A DNA stretch of 64,000 bases from Paramacrobiotus metropolitanus (GCF_019649055.1 NW_026570221.1:3658001-3722000); one strand, 5' to 3'; positions 10,402-22,289 are shown, counted from the stretch's first letter. Program-made: numbers and translations. The notes: generated by a model from the sequence alone, not told the origin.

Positions 10402-13400
10402 ATGTCTCCGTGCTGGATAACAGGCACTTGCCTGTCACCGACGTGGTTGACGCTTCTTATTCTGCTGCAGCTTCACTGCTCCAACGGATGTTCCCTTCAG
10501 CAGCCGACGGCCGCCAACCGTGAGTACTGCGTAATTATCCGCAGGGAAAATATGTTTTCTCCTGGATTGCGGCGAGTGGTGCAATGGTTATTCTCTTCGG
10601 AACGCGTTCCCTGAAAACAGGCTCTCCGATTGCGCAACTGCGCCGGGTTTCTGGCTGAAATGCCGCTGTACGCATTTGTCGTCGAGTTAATTTAGTTGTC
10701 CAGTTCCGGTGCGCTAGATTCGAAAAACGTCTAATTTTTAAAATTATTACGAGGCCGGTGTGGCGAAAATAATAATGTTCGAAAATTTGTTGATTATTTT
10801 TTCATGGATTTTCTGGTGTATTTCGCAGGAAAACGTGCGTCGCTGGGCGTGGCGAGCGAAATTGGGCTTTTTCTCTGAATTCCGAGCTCGGAAAAAAAGG
10901 GAAATTTTCTTGGAATTTTATATGTTCTTGTCCATGCGGGCCGCTGGACGATTTGCCTTGATAGAAGATTTTTATCAATACTTATTTTTTCGGTTGAGTA
11001 ACTTCCATCTCATAAAATCAGGCTAAAAAAAGACACAAAAATTTTCAAAAAACCTAGCACTAATTTCCAGTATCCTGAATGCGTGATAATAATATATATG
11101 CATTAGTAAAGGAGCTGTCTACTGTAGTTCGACAATAATGATAATAATAATTGATAATAATAATGTTAATTATTAATTAAATAAAATACAATAAGTACGA
11201 TTGTGTCCGGAAATTGTCTCAGCCAGAGTCTCTGTGTTATTTTGCTGTACCTGCTTGTTTTTCTCCTTGAATCTGCTGTACCAATTTGTCGGAGACCGAT
11301 AGGTTTGAATAAGTACTTGAATTACAGAGTAATTCTTAAGTTGTTTCGAAATAAATTAAATTCGGAAATAAATAAATTAATCAATAATTAAACTCGGAAA
11401 AATCACCTTGAAATTTTTGGAAAATGCTAATGACGTCTGTAGAATTTTCGGGAACAAATCGCGCCGGGTTCCGCCGGTGTACAGAGTATCTGCGTAAAGA
11501 AGAGAATCACAGCTAACTGTCGGCGAAATTAGCGGTGCACCGGGTGTCTTATCAAAACAGGAAATAATAATTCGCATGAAAAGCGTATTTTTTCGGTAAA
11601 AATATCTCCATTTATTCGGCGGCCTTTTTTTCCCGCAGGCAATACTGCAATTTGTGTAGCTGTTTTTATTTGAAGAAGGTGTAAATGCTTTCATTAGAAC
11701 AAAATAAAAAAAAATTGCTGGCATGGTGTATGCGCTGGATGAAATATACAGGCGGCGCACTTCGCGACTTTTCGAAAAAATGGGAGTGTTTTATCTGTAT
11801 TTTTCAGCTTATGTTACTTATTATTTTTTGCTGCAACGCCGGCTGCAACAGATATGTCTTTTTTACTCGAGTTTTGTTATTTTGTCAGTGAATTTCCAGT
11901 TTAATTCACAGGAAACGTGTCGCTTCGAAGTGCGAGCAAAACCCAGCTTTTTTCAGAAAATTGACACGAACTGTAGGAACAACTCCTCCGGCACCTGGAT
12001 GCTACCCGACGATTTGCTTTAAAATAAGCTTTCTTCGTATGCATACTTCCGTTATTTTATCAATTTTTATGCATATGTTGAGTAACTGTCTATCTCCTAA
12101 AAATCAACTAAAAATGCATGAAATTTTCAACTAATCCAGAAACAACTTTCCTGTAAGCTGACAAATATCTCCATTAAAAGGAGTTGGCTACTGTAGTTAG
12201 ATAATTTGCACCGAGCGCGAAGCGCGAGGTGCTGCAATAAGTAATAAGTCTTCGTCAAGAGCATAAAATTTGTCTGACGCCACGAAGAGACGCCACGCCT
12301 TTCCAATTCCACAATCCCAGTACCATTTCCCAGTGGTGTTGGCGCTCGCGCTCGCGCTCGTGCAATAATGTGGTTAACAACCACCGCTAGTGATATCAAT
12401 AAAGAAAAAGAAAATACCGGAGGGGTACAGTTGACTGTGCAGCACTTGCTGGGCGCGATGGCGGCGTGCCGCTCCAGGATGGCCACGTCCGGCACGTACT
12501 TGGCCAGGTCCAACAGTTCCGCCCAGCTGTAGACGCCCTCCTCGGGCCCGTGCGGCGTGCCCAGCTCCTGGACGATGGAAAATGCTGATATAAATACGTA
12601 CCCACAGCCAAGCCGCTGTAAAATATTAGAAATCTTGAATTTTATTTTAAATCTTGGTTTCCGGTAATTTAAGATTATATAACTATAATCGAAAAGTGGC
12701 TGGGTAACGATGCATATAGCAATATTTCAGCAAAATTTCAAAAGCTTCTTCTAGAAATATATTTATTCTATATAAAGTGATAATAGATAAAAACACGATC
12801 GATTTGTATCCGGAAACTGCAGCTAGCACCGCCGCACCGCAGCATTAACCGCGCTCACTGTGGAGTCGGCAACGCGTAGTGACCGTGAAAGGAATAGCAG
12901 TAGGATTAGCCGGCACTACAGATAGTTGGATAAAGTTGGATAAAATAATACAAATAATTAGAAAAAATGGTAGGGTTTTGGGTGTTCTACCTTTTTAGCT
13001 AATAGCGGCCCCTCTGAACTGCGGCTTCGTGCACAACAAACGCAACCGTTTGGTTTCTCTTTATCCATAGCTTCGTATTCTTGGGAAGTACATTCGCCGT
13101 GAGGGCCTTTGTTGGAATTCAGTCAGTTTTGTTTGAGGCAGTTTGGAAATGAATTGAAACTTTACAATCAGAAATAACGATAAGGGGAAACAAATGAATA
13201 AAAAAATTATTTTTCCAATATTTTCGGTTGTAGAGTGTCAACAGAGATTGAAATACTGTGTACTGTCCCCTTGTGGCAGTGGGGCGCGCGCTGACGGACA
13301 GCCACAGTAGCTTGGCGACTGCCGAATTTATAGAGGAACGTGTTCCTAACGGAATAAGAAGACACGATGCAATTACAACCCTGCCAACAATTGAGCATGT

Positions 13401-14571
13401 AAAGATACGGGTAGAGCGATACTAGTGCGAAGGTGGCGCTTGAATGATGGCCACTGCACTACGTTCATCGTAATGCATAACTGCGCTTCGCAGTTGGATT
13501 GTCCTGTACTGCATCGACCGCTTTGTAGCCACCTTACGCCAGGCAGTTATAATTGTTCTCATTAAAATATCCGGTGTGCACCAACCCACCATCCAGCCAA
13601 ATGCATGTTACGTGTTTAAACAGTGTGGCGTGGGCGCCGTAGTACGGATTTACGCGTCACCCGTAATTAAATGTCTAATATTCGCTGTATTTACGAATGC
13701 TCAGTTTAGCGACAAGCTTTTACAACTGATTTGCACTTTAGTGAAGGACATGCTGGCGAAGGCCATGCCGCACCAGCAGGACGACCGCGCCGTATTCCCG
13801 GGCTTGGCGGTGAATAAATTCTTGACGGAATGCGTGATGTACCGGCCGTGTTTAGGGCAGGACGCGGCGTTTCACTGCCGCGTTCCGGCCGATGTCGACT
13901 GGCGCCAGGTGTCCTGGGTGCACCAACACTGGGCAGTATTCAAAGGAGGAAAGCCGCAGCCGTTGCCGGAGAGGGACACCACGGGACAGACCTACAGCTT
14001 CACCCGCGTCAACGACACCCTCACTATCTTCGTCCGCAACGTCACCATGCGCTCCGGCGGCCTCCTGCAGTGCGTCATCGACCCACCCTACATCCGGCAG
14101 CGCCGCATCCTGCAGCGCTTCCTCATTCTCCCGCTGATCACGCAGCGCCGCGACGTCTTTGCCGTGGCCGACGAGAGTAACGTGACGGCCATCGAGGGCG
14201 AGGAAGTCACGGTGCAGTGGCACATCCGGCTGCCGGTTCCCGAAGGCCTTCTCCTGAACCTGCCCAACCAGTTGATGTGGGTGCATCAGGGCCGTATCGT
14301 CCGCGGTCCTTGGGAAGCGCCGTACCGGCTCCCAATGCCCCCCGGCGAAGGACCGCGTGACGTCGAAGCTAACTACAATTTGTGCATCAACAGCCCCGGG
14401 CAGCTATTACAGGTGGAATTACACTTTCGAGCAGTCGCGCTGGCCGATGAAGGATCGGTCCAGTGCTGGTTCCGGCCCCACCTGGGCGTCCATGAGTGGA
14501 TTGTACAGACGAGGACGCTGATGGTTATTCCCAAGAACAGCACGCAGGAAAGCGGCGTTGATCCCGTATAG
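10402..14571 (+). CDS. Ig-A: secreted two-Ig-domain protein of an unnamed paralogous family
   Basis: Exons are 10402..10519 and 13742..14571 (948 nt, 315 residues). Exon 1 gives a hydrophobic leader (LTLLILLQLHC, about residues 15-25) and ends in the strong donor AACC|GTGAGT. The phase-1 intron joins C|TG to give LKDM. Ig-like domain 1 spans about residues 70-170: C85, W98, the F-strand-type stretch DTLTIFVRNVTMRSGGLLQC, and C150. Domain 2 spans about 184-300: W219 in MWVHQGRIVRGP, then ADEGSVQCWFRPH with C281. The expected first cysteine of domain 2 is W199. There are four N-glycosylation sequons (NDT, NVT, NVT, NST) and no membrane anchor, so it is predicted secreted. AG precedes the homologous frame upstream of the ATG, so a 5' UTR exon is possible. 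No named family was recognised; ligand and role are unknown. Paralogs: Ig-B, Ig-C and Ig-D. Confidence 0.7.
10740..12230 (+). repeat. Duplicated noncoding block inside the Ig-A intron
   Basis: Sequence around 10770-11130 recurs at about 11850-12205. Both copies have the order (G)GAAA(AC)GTG-CGTCGC...GCGAGC, then GAGTAACT...ATCTC, then AAAATTTTCAA..., then AAAGGAG(C/T)TG(T)CTACTGTAGTT. A related piece lies in the Ig-B intron near 29910. The repeat is diverged and noncoding. Confidence 0.45.
12213..12395 (+). repeat. Interspersed repeat, inverted copy at 39363-39548
   Basis: The block runs from GCACCGAGCGCGAAGCGCGAG through TAAGTCTTCGTCAAGAGCAT and CAATCCCAGTACCATTTCCCA to CAACCACCGCTAG. It matches the reverse complement of 39363..39548 along its length, including the GCTCGCGCTCG tract. 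No coding or tRNA-like head was seen. It is probably a short non-autonomous transposon. Confidence 0.55.
12421..12575 (-). pseudogene. ACSBG exon fragment, antisense in the Ig-A intron
   Basis: Read on the minus strand, this 155-bp piece matches 3060-3212 of the ACSBG first visible exon almost base for base. It encodes the GVYSWAELLDLAKYVPDVAI-type stretch followed by LERHAAIAPSKCCTV. It stops just before the ATP-binding motif and has no splice context. It is a captured or rearranged fragment, not a gene. Confidence 0.8.
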
Positions 14572-15572
14572 GATGGACTCAACGGTTGAGACGATAACAA
14601 CCCGCTTTGCTGGCGGAGTTGACAGTTTGTATATGATTATTGATTGGATTTCATGTTTTTGTAATGGCGGGTTAACTGGAAGTGATCGGGAATTGCGCCC
14701 GCTGATTTATGAAATTGCATAAATCATAAGAACATTCAGTTCACCATTTGCCTGTACTCGGAGTTCCTCGTCGGTGAGAACATCGTCGGAATAGAAACAA
14801 CTGTTTTTAACAAGTCTAGTTAAGTGGATCGCGAAGCAGCTTTTCACGCTTCGATCGCAACCTGAGTGTACCGGCAAATAACACGAGTATCAGTAGAAGT
14901 ATCGAACTGTTCGATAAATAAAATGAAATAAGCACAGAAAGGCTTGATAGAGCCGGTAGTGTTTATCAGGGGGCCGGCCAGAGGCACCCCCTCCGAGAAA
15001 TCTCATTTTTTGCTTGAAGACAGAGTAGCAGGGCAGTTAAAAAAATTCAGTTTCTTAGGCAATGGTCCAGTGAACGTGGCCAAAAACCAAATTAAGGAAG
15101 TCATATGCATTGGTTGTATAATACTTATGAGTTATCTAGATTGTTTCCATACTAAATATTCTTGTTTCGCCGGTGAAAATATGTGTTCCTGTCATGGTGT
15201 TGCCCATTAATATGGCTGATTGCCCCATCACTTTTCTGTTTTGTGTAACTGGCTTGGTAATGTGAAACGTTTGTTGTCTTTATCACTTATCGGCTTAATA
15301 TTTAGCACTTTCTCTAACATAAATGCTACAGTATTTTCACTATTTTGGGATGTTGTGTGTTGATGTGCATGTATTGTACGTTTTTACTGTTTACCTTCAT
15401 AAGCGGCAAGATGTCTTACTTAGAATGTTGGTATTGACACGTCAGTTATTCCAAATTAAAATCATTGCAAATCTGCAGAGAGACGGGTTAATAAACACTA
15501 TGCACGTACAGTATCGATCGCGCTTCATTTTCAAATCAGGAATTGTAAATAGCACGTCAAATAAGTGAATAA
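14572..15572. other. Intergenic region between convergent genes Ig-A and Ig-C
   Basis: This is about 1 kb with no supported gene. It holds the Ig-A poly(A) signal and otherwise unremarkable AT-rich sequence. Confidence 0.5.
14917..14922 (+). promoter_or_regulatory. Putative poly(A) signal of Ig-A
   Basis: AATAAA lies about 345 bp after the Ig-A stop codon, in the interval converging on the minus-strand Ig-C gene. Confidence 0.4.
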
Positions 15573-16477
15573 TTAAACGGGATCGGTATCTGCCATTAAA
15601 TGGCGCTTGCCGGTCTTGCGAGCCACCGACAGCTGTGTTTCCTGCATCACCCACTCGTCGATCTCCCGGTGCGGGCGGAATAAACACTGGATCCATCCTT
15701 CATCGGTCTTCCTGACGGGCCGCAGATGGTATTCAAGGCGCCATGCATTGCCGTGGATGTTGGGAGAGGGGTAATGGTAGAAGGGCTGGGGGACCAGACG
15801 CCGACGGGATTGGAACTGTCGGGCAGTAGTTACAGTGGGCGTAGTGGATACGGTGGGCACAGTGGTCACATTGGGCATTACCGCGCAGTACGGCGCTTCC
15901 GTGGGTCCTTTCACGATGCGGCCGTTGTGCCGCCACATCACGTGGTTGTCAATGTTGCTGTAGATATCCTCCGGCAGGGGTAGCCGGATGCTGCAGAAAA
16001 CGTAAACGACAGGCAGGCCTTCGGTGACGGTCAGTGGCGTTGGTTTGCTGGCGAAGACCTCATAGGCGTGCGTGATCATGGGCAGCAGCCGGAAACATTG
16101 CTCCAGGGGCGGCCGTTGCACCGGGAGCGTGATGCATTTTATCACGCCACTGGAGCGCAGATCGATGTGGTAGATGGTGAAGGTGAGGGTGTCATCTTTT
16201 GGTCGCCAGCGGATGGTGTAATTGTGACCTGAGGCGTTGGGCTCATCTGGCGCCGGCACAGCTTCCCTTGTATTATAAATATGTTTGCCCTGATACGTCA
16301 GGGTGACGCTGTTAACATAGTCTTTTTTGGGCGTCTGGCATGTGAATTCCACATTGTCCCCCAAACGGGGTCGACGCACCTCGCAGTCCGGCGTGTCGCG
16401 CATCGTGCTCAGCTCCACAAGACTTATCAAATCGTCTTCACGATAGTATGATAACTTCTCCGTTATCATGTCCTCCA
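15573..16477 (-). CDS. Ig-C: two-Ig-domain paralog, main exon (minus strand)
   Basis: This is the second, domain-bearing exon. Its acceptor TTGTAG|TGGAGGACATG lines up with those of Ig-A and Ig-B, giving L(E)DM after a phase-1 junction. It runs open for about 300 codons to the end ADTDPV. Domain 1 has DNVEFTC, DDTLTFTIYHIDLRSSGVIKC and a further C in LEQCFRLLPMITHAYEVF. Domain 2 has VVYVFCSIRLPLPEDIY, keeping the first cysteine lost in Ig-A and Ig-B, then HVMWRHNGRIVKGPTEAPY and KTDEGWIQCLFRPHREIDEW. A Thr/Val-rich insert (NVTTVPTVSTTPTVTTA) interrupts domain 2 and is absent from the other copies. The frame upstream of 16477 is intronic. A signal-peptide exon should lie further right; see 19406..19457. 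Confidence 0.7.
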
Positions 16478-16885
16478 CTACAATATTCAAAAGGAGCCGT
16501 TACCACTTGTTCACAAATCACAACCTTTCACTCCGTACATGGAATTTCCGAAATTATTATCTAGAAAATTTCAAAATTAGGAAGAAAATTGAAAATAGTT
16601 GAAAAAACGATTTCACAAATTAAAAAAACATTGGGGATTTATTGGGAAATTCCTAATAATTCAGAAATTAATTTGCAATTTTTTCAAAGTAATTTTTGTA
16701 ATAAATTGTAATCTTTTTCCAAATTTAAAAATTGATTCACGGATGAGATATTGCCGGAAATAACCCGGGAATTAATTTTCTGTCGATTGGCAAATGATTT
16801 TGACACGTACCGTACAAGTTTAGAAATTAATACTCTAAAGTTTGACTTGATTTGGACAATTAAACTGAAAAGTCATTAATAATTT

Positions 16886-18071
16886 GGGTACCCTTATAGG
16901 CACCCCCTAAAACCTCCGTATATTATAGGCACCCCTTTTTGCACCCCGTTTGTTATAAGCACCCTTTTTAAGTTATATGGTATATAATAGATTCAGTGTT
17001 CTCAGGTGATAATGCAGCTTTATTCAGCTAATATTTCAAATTTTCAGTAATTTTTTACAATAATTTATCTCTAGCGCCGAGTTCAGTACATCAAGTTTTC
17101 CAGCTGATAATAGGGCGATTCGGCAAATCAGGCAGCTTAGAGCGAATTACTGAGTTAGTATCGCCCCTTCTACTGTGACCAGGTCATTTTTCGCGTTGGT
17201 CAGTCATTCATTGGCTTCCTTCCAATCCGTTATCACCTTGTGATTTTCTCAGCTGGTAAGACTTTTGAGCCGCGACTTTTGTGAATATAAATGTTCGCGG
17301 GCGATATTGCACAGATCATTACAGCAATACAGGAAAAAGCCATCGGGACGCACTGGTTGGACCCCGACAGCAGAAGCTCAACAATTGGAATGCTACAGTG
17401 ACCGGCTTCTGTTCGCCATCGTACAGCAAAGAGAGCTGCAATTTGACATGCGGCGACACCGGACCACGTCCGTGTTCCGGTGTTAGGCAGTTCCACATTC
17501 ACGAAAGCGTTCGGATCTTTAGCATGTAACGATTGCGTCTTCCGTACGTTCACCACGGTCAACTGTTTTCGCCATATTGCGGGTTCTGTATAACTTGGCC
17601 TGTGACACCCTTGCCGGTCTCTTTAGCTATATGTCGCTGAATTGCCCTGGCAGGAAGGATTTATGCATTTATGCTACCTTCTGTGACTGAACATGGCTAG
17701 GGCGGCGGTTTCCCGGTAACGTTTTCCTACCTTCTGTCAGTCGATGGTTATGGTCGATTTCTTCTCCTACCTGGTATACGTAGGACGCGGCCGCCGATGC
17801 TGGCTGCAAGCCTGATGCGAGCTGGGCCTTGGTTTCGTAGGCTATACGAGCTCCAGAGCCGTTATTTTCGATTTCTCTATAGTGCACGGCTGCACGCATT
17901 CGTAAAACATTTTGTTATTTTACAAAAATGTTTAAACCGGAGCTTGAACATCTCGGGTCATATAGTAATATGTACGGTATTAATCAAAAATGGGTGCTTA
18001 TAATAAACAGGGTGCGAAAAGGGTTTGCCTATAATAAACGGGGGTTTTAGGGGGTGCCTATAACGGTTTTA
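16886..18071. mobile_element. 1.2-kb DNA transposon with CACCCC-type terminal inverted repeats
   Basis: The left end reads TTATAGGCACCCCCTAAAAC and then subterminal ATTATAGGCACCCC and GCACCCCGTTTGTTATAAGC. The right end is its inverted counterpart (GTTTTAGGGGGTGCCTATAA). The 9-bp sequence TAATAATTT occurs immediately outside both ends (16877-16885 and 18072-18080), a likely target-site duplication. No transposase frame was seen. It lies between the Ig-C main exon and its candidate first exon. Confidence 0.6.
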
Positions 18072-18080
18072 TAATAATTT

Positions 18081-21000
18081 AGAGAGTATTCGGAAATAAA
18101 AAAATTCTGTTAGAAATATAGTAATTTGGAACTGTAAAGGTCAAATCAAAAACTATTTTAAAAAGTTGGAAAGTTTTCGAACCTAATTAAAAATTTCGAA
18201 GTGATTTTCAAATTACTTGGAAAATCAGTAAATGCTTTAATATTTCAGCAAATTACGCTGAATTTACCTGCAACAGGTTCAAATGAGTCGAAAATGATTT
18301 AAACAATAAACAGACCATTTATCATAATAAAATTATCAAGTAACAAAAAATTATGTAATTCGATCATTTCGAAAACTATGTGTAACTGGGTTTCGAAAAT
18401 TCATTGATTATTCAAATTAATTTATTAGTTTTTTTGGAAATCAATTCGGGAGCTCAAGTCTTTAATTACAGATTTTAGATTTGATTTCGAATTTTAGAAT
18501 AAACTGAAAATTTAATTTCTAACAAAAATAATAATCTGGGAATCTGGAAGACATCGTGGAAAAATAATTTCGAAAAGAAACTTCAAAATATTTTGGAAAT
18601 CAACAAGGAACGCAATTTGAAAATTATTATTTTGTAAATGGATTTCGGAAATGCGAAAGATAATTTTAAATTAAATTCCGAAATTTGGAAATAATCTAGA
18701 AAATAGCTGGCATATTTCTTATTTCTGTGAACATATGATTTTAGGTACCGGATAGAAATTTTCTTTTAGTAATTGGAAAATTGTTCCGGACTCCGGAAAT
18801 CATCGTGAGAAGTAATCCTAAATTTTCCTGACTATTCTCTAATTATTTGCTAAATCTTGGACCGGACGCCTTATTTTAGATACGCTCATACAGTTCACAG
18901 AGATAAAATTAACTGATGTTACGTTACTGATGGCTTACGGCTGGCTGTCGACCGTGAACTATGTGCTGCTGGCGCACATCCCGTACTCGATTGTATCCAC
19001 TGCAGCAGTCCGGCAACGGACAACAGAATGTAACCAAATAGGGGGGATGAACAGGGAAACATATCGTGACTCTCTTAATAAAGAAGAAATTAAAACGGCC
19101 GATTGGGAAAATAAATATTATAAATGAAGTGGCAGAATGTTGCCGAGTAAAAACTAAAAGCGAAGATGGCTAGATGGAGTTACGAGCGAGCTAGCTAGCG
19201 AGCCATCCCCCGACGACTGGAATATGGCCCATACATAAATAACGTTAAAATATTATGAAAGCGTAAGCACGTATATAAACGAGGGTCGCTCAAGGAGTTT
19301 TAGAAATCGATATGATAGAACATTCATAAAATTATGAACTAATTTTTTAAAAACTGTAGCATTCATAACTAGATCATAGGGCATGGCCGTGGCCATACCG
19401 CCTACGGTTGGCGGTTGGCAAGACTATGAACACAGCTAGGTAGAGCTGGTTATGCATTGATCACTGAAAACGGTTACTGCATTATTGGCCGATTTTCATG
19501 ACATCATTTTGAAAAAATAATCTGCACAGAACAGCATTGATTTTTTTCATGTGTAACAGCCTATTCTCTTTCCTGAAAGAGGACCATTTTATGCTAATGT
19601 TGCCAGCTGATTCCAGCGACTTTGCGTTGAGCACTCCGTTTTGACAAGTGTGCTCGAATTTTGGGATCATTTTTTTGAGTCTCCACTTTTGAAAAGTGTT
19701 CATGGTGAAAACGCTGATCGAGAATGATTCTCAAACAACCGCGAAGCAATAGCAGAGGGATCAAGCATTATTGAACGAAAGGTGTCGCGGATGTGCTGCA
19801 GCTCCTGGCTGATAAGTTATCAGTGATAACGCAGAAGAAAATGGATTTTGACACGGTATCATCCGTGTGGTGCAATATCGCGAAAATCCACAGAAAAGCA
19901 CCCCGTCCCCTGAATTATTTTTGTTCTTGGTCTCAAGTTAATGTATCGTTCCACGTTATTTTTCTTTGTTTACCTTAGTCCTTTATCTACTCAACACATT
20001 TTTTCGCTTGAAGAAATTCTTGCGTGGCAGAAATATAAAAAAATATGGAAAACTGATAAAAAATTCTCATGGGGAGACCTCTTTGTTTCCGTGTAATTTC
20101 GCACTGGATTCGTTTTGATAGTTATGGAATCGATTTTTGCAATGAATGTAGACTAAAGAAACATAATTTATGGAAACGAAGAACAAATGTTAATGCAGTG
20201 GAAAACGGCAGAGCGATTTCTAAAACTTGTTGAGCGACCCTCGGGTAATCGGATTGTTCTCTAGTCGCTAATCTACATCTGTTGGATGCCTGGCAGGAAA
20301 ACAGCATCGGCCTTGTTCACAATGGTATTCTTAGATTTACGGCGGCGGCATTTATGTTATTAATGGGGCATACTTCGATTAGCTGGTTGGAGTAAAGAAG
20401 TACAGCCGGAAATATCCATTTATCACATCGCACACATGTGATAAAGTGCTGTTGTGTTACGAGGTACAAACTGCAGTTTGCCGGCATAATTGTACATGCG
20501 CGGCAGAATTATCGGATCGCAGCAGAATCGGCGAGCGCGGCAGAATCGGCTAGGTTTATTGTGCAGTGGCTGTGTCGAATGCCAGTAGCACTACTCGTAC
20601 TTATGGTTAATGTTTTATCGCTTTTACGCTGAAAGAGGCAGTAAATCAAACGGAGTAGTGTATTTTGTATAGGAATAATTGCTACGAATTCGGATTAATG
20701 CCAAGCATTATGCATTATCTGCTTCAATTAGCAAAAGAAGGAAAACAGTTAATGCGCCGTTTAATGCGCCGGACTCGTTCATTTCCGATATGGCCGCCAT
20801 TTACGCCGGATATTCAAAATAAAACTTTTTTATTTTTTTAAATATTAACATTTATATATATATAATTTAAATACTTTTATCGTATGATTCCATTTTATTT
20901 ATTATTTTTATGACTAATTTCGAGCCAACATTTCATCGTTTTATGTAAAACATTATAGCCAATATATAAAATAATAGTAAAATTCATTTTATTTAAAATC

Positions 21001-21131
21001 CATTATTCTATGCAATTAGCTTTTGAAATTTTGCTAGAATAACTTTTTATGCAGCCCTTATTCGGTCACTTTTTAATCAGCATACAAAGTAATGGAAAAT
21101 TAAATTAATTATTATTCTTGATATCTCACAG
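18081..21131. other. AT-rich intergenic sequence, nothing recognised apart from the candidate Ig-C exon
   Basis: About 3 kb of AT-rich DNA. A short frame at 18930-19127 (+) begins with a hydrophobic stretch but has no recognisable continuation. A GCGAGCTAGCTAGCGAGC motif occurs near 19183. Nothing else is supported. Confidence 0.4.
19406..19457 (-). other. Candidate first exon of Ig-C
   Basis: On the minus strand an ATG at 19457 opens MHNQLYLAVFIVLPTAN and ends GCCAACC|GTAGGC. This resembles the exon 1 end of Ig-A (GCCAACC|GTGAGT) and has the required phase 1. Joined to the main exon it would give about 318 residues. The leader is short and the donor weak, so this is tentative. Confidence 0.3.
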
Positions 21132-22275
21132 CGGCTTGGCAGTAGCAGTACTACGTATTCTATGGAATCCCTTGTGCACACGTTCGGCCACCTGGACCGG
21201 CAGCGGGGATCCTTCAATCTGACCTTTACGTATCGGCTGGACTCGGATGTGGTCACGGACTCTTATTTTCAGCACTTTCATCCCAATGTGATGAACGAGC
21301 AACAGCTGGATGAGCTGTTAACCAAGAAGGCAGGCTTCGCCGTGACCTTTGTCTCCAACTGCCACTGGATTCCCAGTCGACGGGATGTGTACGTGAAGCA
21401 GCTGGCCAACTATTACCATGTGGATATTTACGGGAAATGCGGGACCAAGCAGTGCAGCACCGATACTACGGAAATTTGTGATCAGCTCGTGGCTGATTGC
21501 AAGTTTTACCTGGCTTTTGAAACAGGTAAAAGCATCACAGCTCATCTGCATCACTGAAAACTTTTTAGCAACAGCAAACGAACTATTTAAAGGATTCAGA
21601 GCCAAATTCATGTACATCCATGGGAGCGTTCGCTGTCGTACACTACCAAACACTTTTTTGCTTTGCTTTATAATATTTTGTAGCCAAAAGATTTGTATAT
21701 GTAGGCGTGAAATTCACTTGCGCGCGCAGCATCCGCTTGGAAAGTTATGGGTTTCCAGAATTTAAAACAGTTCAAATGCATTCAGGTGTACCAAAAGTGT
21801 CATCATAATCCGATCTTCAAATTGTGCTCGTAAATGCAAGTATACATGATGATCGTTATTACACCGAACCAGAGCTCTACCATTTGTTTCAAATTTTAAA
21901 ATAATTTTTAAAAGTTTTGAAACTCACTTAAATTTTGGAAAAAAATCTAGAGTATTGGTCCGGCATAAAAACGATCTTTATACTAAAGTACATTTTTTTG
22001 CAAAATTTTGAGGAGATCGGTTTATAAAGAGGCTTTTGGTACGCCTGAATGCATTAAAAACTTTCTGGAACTTCACCCATAACATTTCAACCGGTTGTTA
22101 GTCGCGCAAACGGATTTCACGCCTACGTATTCAAATCTTTTGGCTACAAAATATCATAAAGCAATGCACAGAAGTTCGGTGGTGGAGGGACAGGGGCTGG
22201 TGCCGCACACCGCTGACCCAGGCTGAGCAGTGGATGAAGAACCCGGAGATTCCTCTCCTGGAGCCCGGTGTATGA
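21132..22275 (+). pseudogene. Alpha-1,3-fucosyltransferase duplicate lacking the C-terminal exon
   Basis: An exon from 21132 (acceptor CTCACAG) encodes the central GT10 region: YSMES, LTFTYRLDSDVV, then FVSNCHWIPSRRDVYVKQL, VDIYGKCGTKQC and CKFYLAFE. At the donor, copy 1 reads GAGAACAG|GT but this copy reads GAAACAG|GT. One base is missing, which shifts the frame. The intron then runs into a foldback element. At about 22178 it jumps directly into the last 95 bp of the terminal exon (GTGGTGGAGGGACAGGGG to CCTCTCCTGGAGCCCGGTGTATGA). About 700 bp including the DYVTEK donor-site motif are deleted. Earlier exons were not found upstream. The gene cannot encode an active enzyme. Confidence 0.85.
21584..22178. 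mobile_element. Palindromic foldback element, copy B (right end deleted)
   Basis: Homologous to copy A in the equivalent intron. The left terminus is eroded, the palindromic arms are recognisable (GCTTTGCTTTATAATATTTTGTAGCC mirrored by GGCTACAAAATATCATAAAGC), and the right terminus is replaced by fucosyltransferase exon sequence. The inherited position shows that it predates the cassette duplication. Confidence 0.65.
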
Positions 22276-22289
22276 CCAGAAACCACGGG

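Noticed and set aside
13852-14286. Long antisense frame opposite the Ig-A domain exon
   Set aside because: GC-rich coding DNA on the + strand keeps the opposite strand open; the frame has no motif and Ig homology explains the + strand.
18930-19127. Hydrophobic + frame as a possible FucT membrane anchor or leader exon
   Set aside because: No downstream donor in a suitable phase and no match to copy 1, whose equivalent exon is outside the window.
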